Part shown: positions 42,824 through 49,622 of the stretch, piece by piece
How positions within the stretch are numbered: the stretch's first letter is position 1
Layout of the letters: each line of letters opens with the position of its first letter
NCBI RefSeq assembly: GCF_000373245.1
Contig: NZ_KB890754.1
Coordinates: 241,635-305,634 of the forward strand
DNA length: 64,000 bases
Direction: 5' to 3'
Source: Echinicola pacifica DSM 19836
Lineage (GTDB): Bacteria > Bacteroidota > Bacteroidia > Cytophagales > Cyclobacteriaceae
Made by a program: the position numbers and the translations under genes
Notes under the pieces: model-generated
Database searches by the model: none
Seen by the model: the letters and a program-made list of their open reading frames with translations, nothing else
What the model was told of the DNA's origin: nothing

Positions 42824-43312
42824 TTACTTCTGGAAAGAAGTAAGCATCCAGTGATGAAGTTCTATGCTTTTGATCATTGCAATCAGCATATCTTCTGTGG
42901 CGCTGTCGCCAAGTTCAGCCACTTTTTCGGCACAATCATTCATATTCTCCGAGAGGATCTCAAAATCCTTGAGTACCTCAGTTACCATTTTGTCCGAACT
43001 TAAATCGGTACCTACCTCTTTGATTTCTGAATGCTCGAGATAATCTTTCATTAGGCTCAGTGGTGTCATCCCAAATACCCTAATTCTCTCAGCGATCAAG
43101 TCAATGTTTTCAAAGGCTTCATTGTATAATTCTTCAAACTTCTCATGCAAATCAAAGAAATCTCCACCGGTTACATTCCAGTGAAAGTTACGAAGCTTCT
43201 GATAGTGCACATGGTAGTTTGCAAGTAGTTGATTTAATGATTCAACGATTTTGTCTGACTCACTTTTATTGAATCCTAATTTTTTGAATACTCGTTTTTC
43301 TGACTTAGCCAT
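42824..43312 (-). CDS. dps: Dps-family DNA-protection ferritin
   Basis: The protein has 162 residues from ATG 43312 (MAKSEKRVFKK). The frame is open 20 codons upstream, but that part has no family similarity. The ferroxidase-site residues are present: His44 in NFHWNV, His56 and Glu60 in DLHEKFEELY, Asp71 and Glu75 in NIDLIAERI. Dps dodecamers oxidise Fe(II) with hydrogen peroxide and store the iron, protecting DNA in stress and stationary phase. The lysine-rich N-terminus (KRVFKK) may bind DNA. Single gene with a perfect terminator. Confidence 0.95.
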   Translation of the reverse strand: MAKSEKRVFKKLGFNKSESDKIVESLNQLLANYHVHYQKLRNFHWNVTGGDFFDLHEKFEELYNEAFENIDLIAERIRVFGMTPLSLMKDYLEHSEIKEVGTDLSSDKMVTEVLKDFEILSENMNDCAEKVAELGDSATEDMLIAMIKSIELHHWMLTSFQK

Positions 43313-43665
43313 AAGTATATGTGGTTTGAAATAACAAAATTTATTTAATAGAATTGGAAGGCCAATTATCAAGGTTGGACTTCCGAAAATTAAGTGTGAA
43401 AATCCGTATGATTTTCATGGCTTAAAGCTACTAGCCTATATGCATATTCTATGCCATAGCTGTTTGGGCGCCCATTTAAAATCACCAAAATCTTTTATTT
43501 TTTTTCTAAAAAATGGTGATTAAAACTTAGAACAAGTAATTAATGGAATAGGATGAGCTTTGTTGAAATAAGATTAGAGTATTGAGGCTTGCTTAGACCT
43601 GACCTGAAATAAAAATTGGTACCAAAAGGGAGACTGATCAAAGGATAAATGGGAGAGGGTATTTA
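43313..43665. other. Intergenic region upstream of dps with an inverted repeat
   Basis: No gene was found. AATCACCA (43480-43487) pairs with TGGTGATT (43514-43521) around a 26-base AT-rich loop; it might terminate the kinase-like operon that reads in from the right, or be a binding site upstream of dps. The dps promoter is not clear. Confidence 0.35.
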
Positions 43666-44682
43666 TTATTTCTTCAGCACTTGACGGAGACTCATTCTTA
43701 GGATTTCTCCCATATTACGGCAGTCCAGAAAGGTCGAAGTTTTATAGTGTTTCGCAAGATCTTGTTTTAGGCTGCTAATATTAGCGGGGGTGGAGATCGT
43801 ATCTTTTTCCATACAGTGAAGGATATCTTCGATCTCAGAGGTGGAAGTCTTGAGTCTAAAGGCAATCAGGGCCCTTTCTTCTTTCTGGTATTGGGCCATG
43901 GACTCAGGGGTGATATGTTTCATTCCCAGCTGGATGAGGATATTATTTTGCTTAAAATACTGGGGAAGGTAAACCGATTTTTTGCCCTCATAGGATTGTT
44001 GGTCAAAATCGATCGCTCTTATCCTATAGTGCGTTTCCTCAAAATCAGGAGTCACATCCACCACAAAATTACTTGAATGCATATCTCCTAATAAGCGTAC
44101 AAAACAGCGTTCATTGAATTTTACAAATTCTTTACAGATCCGTATGGGGTTCTGCATGGGCATGTCGAGGTGCTGTCGCATAAATTGCTCCCCGGGAATA
44201 CCAGCAATATGCTCTTCGATCAGTGTGTTTTTATAGACCAGGTAGCTGATGCGGTTGGGGGAAAGGAGGTGCTCCAGCTCCAAGCCATACACACGTGATG
44301 CATCGGCTAGTTTCACGTAGAAATAATCGAAATTATCATTGATCCTGTTGACTATCCTCACCCGAAACGGCTGAGTATTTCCATAAGTACAGAGGTCCAC
44401 CCGATCCACATATAAGTGTTCCATGACGCTCATATCCCCTTCGGCCTTAAGGATTGCATAGATTTTTTTAAGGTTATAGTGGATATCCGCACGGTCTTGC
44501 TCATTATAGAAGACCGTTTCCCAGAGAGTATCTTTACCCTTGGAGTCATAGAGCGAAATGGAGCTAATGAATCTCAGCAGCTCCTTATAATGCACAGGAA
44601 TATCCACCTCTCGACCGTATTTGATGAGGTGCTTTCGCAGGGGAATGCTGATGGGATATATTTCCTTTTTTCGATCGATCAT
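43666..44682 (-). CDS. Uncharacterised protein with kinase-fold (APH-like) motifs
   Basis: The 338-residue cytoplasmic protein is not in a family I can name, but the key motifs of the protein-kinase/aminoglycoside-phosphotransferase fold appear in order: a lysine on a strand (FYVKLADA, Lys124), acidic residues in the next helix (GLELEHLLSP, Glu135/137), a hinge-like LIEEHIAGI (154-162), a catalytic loop GDMHSSNFVV (Asp200, Asn205) and a metal-binding IDFDQQ (Asp225/Asp227) in place of DFG. The first 110 residues are an extra domain. The gene starts ten bases after a DUF3817 membrane protein gene, so both are probably one operon. Substrate unknown. Confidence 0.7.
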   Translation of the reverse strand: MIDRKKEIYPISIPLRKHLIKYGREVDIPVHYKELLRFISSISLYDSKGKDTLWETVFYNEQDRADIHYNLKKIYAILKAEGDMSVMEHLYVDRVDLCTYGNTQPFRVRIVNRINDNFDYFYVKLADASRVYGLELEHLLSPNRISYLVYKNTLIEEHIAGIPGEQFMRQHLDMPMQNPIRICKEFVKFNERCFVRLLGDMHSSNFVVDVTPDFEETHYRIRAIDFDQQSYEGKKSVYLPQYFKQNNILIQLGMKHITPESMAQYQKEERALIAFRLKTSTSEIEDILHCMEKDTISTPANISSLKQDLAKHYKTSTFLDCRNMGEILRMSLRQVLKK

Positions 44683-44692
44683 TAGCTGGGAT

Positions 44693-45016
44693 TTAGGCTA
44701 CAGCCTTTAGTGCACGCTCTTGTTCTTTCAGCTTTCTATCAAATAAAAACGGGCCAAATGGCAAAACGGAGGCGACCATCGCAAACAGAGTCCTTCTCAC
44801 CGTCCATCCCAAAGCGCGCCGGGTAGGGAATACCATATACATATAAAGTACAAATAATGCCCCATGCACCCAGCCAGTATAGGTTACCGCCAATGGCATA
44901 TCCATGGTGTATTTCATAGGCATGGCGACAAATAGCAGGAGTAAAAATGAGATGCCTTCGGCAATGCTGATGATTCTAAATCGCTTAAGAATAGTTAATT
45001 TTTCGGATGTATCCAT
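44693..45016 (-). CDS. DUF3817 integral membrane protein
   Basis: The 107-residue protein has three predicted membrane helices and the DUF3817 pattern: LKRFRIISIAEGISFLLLLF, MPMKYTMDMPLAVTYTGWVHG, LFVLYMYMV, and a C-terminal hydrophobic segment before a charged tail (RKLKEQERALKAVA). The conserved GWVHG and EG motifs are intact. Function unknown. It precedes the kinase-like gene by ten bases. Confidence 0.9.
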   Translation of the reverse strand: MDTSEKLTILKRFRIISIAEGISFLLLLFVAMPMKYTMDMPLAVTYTGWVHGALFVLYMYMVFPTRRALGWTVRRTLFAMVASVLPFGPFLFDRKLKEQERALKAVA

Positions 45017-45112
45017 ACGTGAATTTACTCGGCTGCTTAGCTGCCAGTTAAGACCATTTCCCCTGTCCAGCCGACTGGCACAGACGGAAAAAGGGTTAGT
45101 TAGATTATAATT

Positions 45113-45688
45113 TTACTTTTTGATATTAAAGAAAGCTTGAAGGCTGGTCCATAATTTTCGCTTGAGCTTGTCGTCACCAAATATCAATCCAAGGTCATCA
45201 GCAAAGAGATATTCCGTGCCCTCATTGGACTTTATTTCATAGTCATGCTCTTTAAGCTGAATAATAGGATGACTTAAATTGCCAAATACAATGACCTTAT
45301 GAGGTCCAAGATGCGAAATGCAATTGGGAGGAAGCGTGGAGATTTGACTGGATGATACCAGCGCGATATCCTTAAGGTTATGAGAGACTGCCTGGAGGAT
45401 TTTCAGCAGGAAACCCTTGGTATCCTCTGCCAGACTCGCTCCCTGATAAAGCACCAATAATCGTTTCTCAAAATCCCCTTCATACTCTATCGGTTCCTCG
45501 CTAGCGGAGGCTTCACTGTTTGACTGAGGAAGTGGGGTGGGTTCTTCAACTGTGGCAGCTACTTCGGCAATAGGGGAGTCATAATCCTTAAATTTTTGAG
45601 CTAGTTTAATTTCGTTGACATCTTCGGGAATCAGAAATACATCCTCCTCCATGAATAATCCGAGTTTATCAAGATCCAGTTCTTCCAT
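45113..45688 (-). CDS. Uncharacterised protein, possibly DNA polymerase III psi-like
   Basis: This 191-residue soluble protein has an N-terminal helical part with MEELDLDKLGLFMEEDVFLI, a low-complexity linker rich in Glu, Pro and Ser (about 45-70), and a C-terminal alpha/beta domain (about 72-190): RLLVLYQGASLAEDTKGFLLKILQAV, KDIALVSSS, HLGPHKVIVFGN, and a basic tail. The arrangement recalls HolD-like (psi) and uracil-DNA-glycosylase-like folds, but this is a resemblance only. It lies upstream of the DUF3817 gene (96 bases) in the same direction. Confidence 0.6.
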   Translation of the reverse strand: MEELDLDKLGLFMEEDVFLIPEDVNEIKLAQKFKDYDSPIAEVAATVEEPTPLPQSNSEASASEEPIEYEGDFEKRLLVLYQGASLAEDTKGFLLKILQAVSHNLKDIALVSSSQISTLPPNCISHLGPHKVIVFGNLSHPIIQLKEHDYEIKSNEGTEYLFADDLGLIFGDDKLKRKLWTSLQAFFNIKK

Positions 45689-45794
45689 GTGGCTAAAATC
45701 GGGAAAATTATCCCTGGAAACAAGTGTTTGTCATGAACTAAGCTAGGGGATTTGAAATACTTTTTTATATTCTTTGTGTAGGAAAAAAAGGCAC

Positions 45795-45836
45795 AAAAAA
45801 ACTCCGATCGATCAGCCTATGTGATCTGCCGGAGTT
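45795..45836 (-). terminator. Probable terminator of the thioesterase gene
   Basis: AACTCCG (45800-45806) pairs with CGGAGTT (45830-45836) and an inner GATCA/TGATC stem follows; the A run at 45795-45800 gives the U tract on the minus strand. Confidence 0.7.
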
Positions 45837-45891
45837 GGGAAAGGGGATAAGTTCTAGTTGTGAAAATAAAACTTATATTCCTTGAAAATCT

Positions 45892-46431
45892 TTATTTCTT
45901 AGGCTCAATGACTTCTGTCAGGCCAAAGATAGACTTGAGTTCGACTGCATCTTTTGGGTCCATTCTTTTGGATAGCACCAGGCGGAGCTGACGTCTTCTT
46001 AGGGCGCCATCAAACAGCTCAATTTCTTCTTCGGTTCCGGGTTCGAGTTTAGGAACTTCGATAGGTCGCCCATTTTGATCCACGGCAACATAGGTAAAAA
46101 ATGCACGGTGAGTTTTGGTTTTGCTATTTGCGGGGATATCCTCCGCCCACACCTCAATATAGACCTCCATAGAGCTATTAAAAGACCGGGTAACCTGAGC
46201 TTTTAGGGTCACCACATTGCCCAGATGGATAGGGTGCTGAAATGAAATACTGTCTGCTGAGGCGGTCACCACAATGCGATTGGAGTGCTTCTGAGCGGCT
46301 ATTGCCCCCACAATGTCCAGCCAATGCATGAGTTTTCCTCCCATCAGATTGTTTAAGGTATTGGTATCGTTGGGAAGGACCATTTCGGTCATGATGACCT
46401 CAGATTCTTGTACTTTTTTCGTTTTAGCCAT
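45892..46431 (-). CDS. Acyl-CoA thioesterase, hotdog fold
   Basis: The 179-residue protein is a single-domain hotdog thioesterase of the YciA/BACH type. Visible motifs are NTLNNLMGGKLMHWLDIVGAI, TASADSISFQHPIHLGNVV, and KTKTHRAFFTYVAVD. It hydrolyses acyl-CoA esters; chain-length preference is unknown. The C-terminal extension (about 130-179) is charged and may be a family-specific tail. Downstream lies a terminator-like hairpin. It is followed, in the same direction but upstream on the strand, by pcm (83 bases between). Confidence 0.9.
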   Translation of the reverse strand: MAKTKKVQESEVIMTEMVLPNDTNTLNNLMGGKLMHWLDIVGAIAAQKHSNRIVVTASADSISFQHPIHLGNVVTLKAQVTRSFNSSMEVYIEVWAEDIPANSKTKTHRAFFTYVAVDQNGRPIEVPKLEPGTEEEIELFDGALRRRQLRLVLSKRMDPKDAVELKSIFGLTEVIEPKK

Positions 46432-46514
46432 TTAAATCACATTTTTTACGAAAATACAAAATATTTTTACTTAAAAACAATATTCTTATCCCGTTATTTA
46501 AAATAATATTTCGA

Positions 46515-47171
46515 TTATCCCCAGCCTTCATTACCCAGTAGCGGTACAAAAGCAAACTGATCATAGGATTCCTGAATGATCTGCTTGCTGGTTTTTTTTA
46601 CCAGCTTCATCATCTTTTGGCTTTTCATATCTCCCACAGGTATCACCAGAATTCCGCCTACTTTGAGTTGCTTCAGCAGGCTTTTTGGGACTACTGGCGC
46701 CCCGGCAGTTACGATTATCTTATCGAAAGGAGCCTTTTCTGCAATTCCTAGCGAGCCATCACCATGATAAAAATGCGGTTTTATACCCAAGCGGGGAAGG
46801 AATTTCTTTGTCCTTTGGTAGAGCTTAAGGTTATACTCTATCGTATGTACCTCGGCCCCAAGCATATGCAGAATAGTCGCCTGATAGCCCGATCCAGTGC
46901 CTATTTCTAATACCTTATCCCCTGGATGAATGGAGAGCAATTCGGTCTGAAAGGCCACAGTAAAAGGCTGAGAAATGGTCTGTCCCTCCCCAATTGGGAA
47001 GGCCTTGTCCTCATAAGCATGAGAATGCAAGGCACTATCAAAGAAAAAATGCCTTGGCAGAAGACCTATAGCCTCCAGGACTCTTTCATCCATTATTCCC
47101 TTCTTTTTGAGGGTCCTGACCAGTGCTTTACGCTGGCCTTTATGAGAATAGCTATCCTCTAACTTAATCAT
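46515..47171 (-). CDS. pcm: Protein-L-isoaspartate O-methyltransferase
   Basis: The 218-residue enzyme methylates isoaspartyl residues in damaged proteins and starts their repair. The motifs are intact: MDERVLEAIGLLPRHFF, DKAFPIGEGQTISQPFTVAF, SAM-binding motif I VLEIGTGSGYQATIL, HTIEYNLKLYQRTK, and PFDKIIVTAGAPVVPKSLLK, GGILVIPVG. Length is normal. It is divergent from ribE with 130 bases between the starts. Confidence 0.95.
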   Translation of the reverse strand: MIKLEDSYSHKGQRKALVRTLKKKGIMDERVLEAIGLLPRHFFFDSALHSHAYEDKAFPIGEGQTISQPFTVAFQTELLSIHPGDKVLEIGTGSGYQATILHMLGAEVHTIEYNLKLYQRTKKFLPRLGIKPHFYHGDGSLGIAEKAPFDKIIVTAGAPVVPKSLLKQLKVGGILVIPVGDMKSQKMMKLVKKTSKQIIQESYDQFAFVPLLGNEGWG

Positions 47172-47301
47172 ATCGACGATCTGAACTTTTTGCTTCCAAT
47201 GCTAAGTTAATGGATAAAATCGCTTAATTTTAATCATTGTTGGGCAATTTTTACTTATTGCCTGATTGCTTGATCTTTAAATAATAATATAGTAATTCAA
47301 T

Positions 47302-47892
47302 ATGTTTACCGGAATTGTAGAATCAGTGGGCAAGGTGCTTGGCATTGCCCGTGAGGGCAGTAATATTCATTTTGATATACAGTCTAGCCTCAGCCAGGAG
47401 CTAAAAATCGATCAATCTGTGGCCCATAATGGCGTGTGCCTCACGGTGGTGAAGATCGCAGAGGATAGCTATACCGTCACCGCCATTGACGAAACCCTGC
47501 AAAAAACCAACCTTGAGAGCTGGAAAGAAGGCAGCAAAATCAACCTGGAGCGCTGCATGCCTGCCAATGGCCGATTTGATGGACATATCGTCCAAGGACA
47601 TGTGGATCAGGTGGGCTCCGTAAAGAAAATAGAAAATAAGGACGGAAGCTGGATATTCGATATCATCTATGAGCCCAGCATAGGGAATATAACCGTCGAG
47701 AAAGGATCCATCACCCTGAATGGCACCAGCCTGACCTGCTTCAATAGCATCGAGGGGGGCTTCTCCGTGGCCATTATACCCTATACTTATGAGCATACCA
47801 ATTTTCATCAACTTCAGGAAGGGGATAAGGTCAATCTGGAATTTGATATTGTGGGGAAGTATATCCAAAGAATGATAAAAGGCTATCAATAA
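47302..47892 (+). CDS. ribE: Riboflavin synthase alpha subunit
   Basis: The 196-residue enzyme dismutates two 6,7-dimethyl-8-ribityllumazine molecules to riboflavin. The N-terminal motif MFTGIVESVG is complete, and two lumazine-binding repeats are visible (HNGVCLTVVKI with the first half; RFDGHIVQGHVDQVG, GSITLNGTSLTC with the second). Single gene; no FMN riboswitch was recognised in the 130-base upstream gap. Confidence 0.96.
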   Translation: MFTGIVESVGKVLGIAREGSNIHFDIQSSLSQELKIDQSVAHNGVCLTVVKIAEDSYTVTAIDETLQKTNLESWKEGSKINLERCMPANGRFDGHIVQGHVDQVGSVKKIENKDGSWIFDIIYEPSIGNITVEKGSITLNGTSLTCFNSIEGGFSVAIIPYTYEHTNFHQLQEGDKVNLEFDIVGKYIQRMIKGYQ

Positions 47893-47938
47893 AAAAAAAT
47901 CCCTAAAAATGGCCGCCTCAGGTTCCACTTTTAGGGAT
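47891..47938 (-). terminator. Terminator of the hemF-pap2 operon
   Basis: ATCCCTAAAA (47899-47908) pairs perfectly with TTTTAGGGAT (47929-47938); the nine-A run at 47891-47899 gives the U tract on the minus strand. The hairpin begins right after the ribE stop codon, so it could also end ribE transcripts. Confidence 0.8.
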
Positions 47939-47947
47939 ATGCTCATT

Positions 47948-48532
47948 TTACTGGTCTTGCCCTAGCACTTGTTTAGTGACTAGTTCCTGAAGCCTGAAGG
48001 CCACCCAATAGGCGGCAAAACCAGCTAAGATCCCCACAGTAGCCCCCACAAATACATCCGCGGGATAGTGGACACCTAAATATATTCTGGAATAGGATAC
48101 GATAATGGCCCATGGAAACAGCCATTTTAAATAGCGATTATTCCCTCTAAAGGCCAGGTTCATAAAGGTGGCGAGGGAGAAAGTATTGGAGGCATGAGAG
48201 GAGGCAAAACCATACATGCCACCACAATGGCGGTAATTATGCATGATACTGTCCCAGCGCAGGTCATGGCAGGGACGCAGCCTTTCGAAGTAGGGCTTCA
48301 TCAGCCCGGAAGTGGTCTGATCACTAAATAGGATGGCCAATGCAATCCCAATAAATACCCATATACTTGCTTTTCCCTGAGTTTTGATAATGAAATAAGC
48401 CAATAATGCATATAAGGGAAGCCATAAAGCCGTGCCGGAAATCGCATACATCACCTCATCCAACCAATCTTGATGAAATGAATTTAGGAGTATAAATAAC
48501 TTTTCATCTAAATCTTTAATCGTTTCTATCAC
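47948..48532 (-). CDS. PAP2-family phosphatase (membrane)
   Basis: The 194-residue integral membrane protein has the three acid-phosphatase motifs: KPYFERLRP (Lys79-Pro87), FASSHASNTFS (His113) and SRIYLGVHYPAD (catalytic His). It has about five membrane helices. Family members dephosphorylate phosphatidic acid, undecaprenyl pyrophosphate or related lipids; a BcrC-like role is possible. It starts one base after the hemF stop, so the two genes are one operon. Confidence 0.93.
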   Translation of the reverse strand: MIETIKDLDEKLFILLNSFHQDWLDEVMYAISGTALWLPLYALLAYFIIKTQGKASIWVFIGIALAILFSDQTTSGLMKPYFERLRPCHDLRWDSIMHNYRHCGGMYGFASSHASNTFSLATFMNLAFRGNNRYLKWLFPWAIIVSYSRIYLGVHYPADVFVGATVGILAGFAAYWVAFRLQELVTKQVLGQDQ

Positions 48533-48533
48533 G

Positions 48534-49445
48534 CTATTCTTCTTTTATCCAATTAATACCTTTTTTAAGCAAGGCCAAGGTTTGAGCTTCTTTTGATCCT
48601 ATTGCTGGCTGATGCATGTATTCCCAATTGGCTTGTGGTGGCATACTCATCAGAATGCTCTCCGTACGCCCATTGGTATCTAGTCCAAATTTGGTTCCGG
48701 CATCCCACACCAGGTTGAATTCGACATACCTGCCTCTACGTAAAGCCTGCCATTTTTGTTCCTGCTCGGTATAAGGCAGAGCTTTGTTTTTGGCCATATA
48801 ATGGGTATAAATGTCTGGGAAGAGCATCCCCACTGCTTTTACAAATTCGAATATTGACTCGAAACTATTCTCTTCATTGGCGGTCAGCCGATCAAAAAAT
48901 ATACCTCCAATCCCGCGTGTCTCCTCACGATGGGGGATATAGAAGTAATCATCCGCCCAGCTTTTGAATTTGGTATAATAGTTCTCATTATATTGATCAC
49001 AGAGTCCTTTCAGCTGCTGATGGAAATAGCTGGCATCCTCCTCGTCCACATAATGAGGGGTGAGGTCTATCCCGCCGCCGAACCAATAGGTGCCATTGCT
49101 CATCTCAAAATAGCGGATATTCATATGGATTATAGGCACCATCGGGCTGTGCGGGTGGATGACAATGGATACTCCCGTGGCAAAAAAATCAGCCTGCTCC
49201 AGCTTTAGCTTTTTGAGAATCTTCTCAGGGGTGGGGCCGTGTACAGCCGAAAAAGCCACGCCTCCCTTGGCGATAATCTTTCCAGACTGAAAAATACGAG
49301 TTCTACCACCTCCGCCAGAATCCCGGGTCCATAAGTCCTCAGCAAAATGTCCCGCTCCATCTGCCTGGGTCAGTTGCTCACAAATATGATCTTGAATCCT
49401 TTTGAAATCTTCTGCTATCTGCTCTTTGGTGATTGATCCTGCCAT
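48534..49445 (-). CDS. hemF: Oxygen-dependent coproporphyrinogen III oxidase
   Basis: The 303-residue enzyme decarboxylates coproporphyrinogen III to protoporphyrinogen IX with O2, in haem synthesis. Signature segments are present: GGGGRTRIFQSGKIIAKGG, IHPHSPMVPIIHMNIRYFE, YWFGGGIDLTPHY, HREETRGIGGIFFDRL, GRYVEFNLVWDAGTKFGL. The aerobic enzyme fits an oxygen-respiring lifestyle. First gene of a two-gene operon with the PAP2 phosphatase. Confidence 0.97.
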   Translation of the reverse strand: MAGSITKEQIAEDFKRIQDHICEQLTQADGAGHFAEDLWTRDSGGGGRTRIFQSGKIIAKGGVAFSAVHGPTPEKILKKLKLEQADFFATGVSIVIHPHSPMVPIIHMNIRYFEMSNGTYWFGGGIDLTPHYVDEEDASYFHQQLKGLCDQYNENYYTKFKSWADDYFYIPHREETRGIGGIFFDRLTANEENSFESIFEFVKAVGMLFPDIYTHYMAKNKALPYTEQEQKWQALRRGRYVEFNLVWDAGTKFGLDTNGRTESILMSMPPQANWEYMHQPAIGSKEAQTLALLKKGINWIKEE

Positions 49446-49622
49446 AATTTTGGTTTATTTTGTTAGCCTAAAATTACGGGAAATAATACGGATATCTGAA
49501 TTTATAAAAGGTTAATAGCCTGTAAATGGACCATGATTTTTGTCATGTTTCGGAAGGTAAACCGCATAAGGCTGCCTGAGCGATTGTCTATCAGGAATTT
49601 AGGAAAATGGGGGAGGGCTTCA

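Noticed and set aside
47172-47301. Possible FMN riboswitch before ribE
   Set aside because: The 130-base gap lacks the conserved FMN aptamer blocks.
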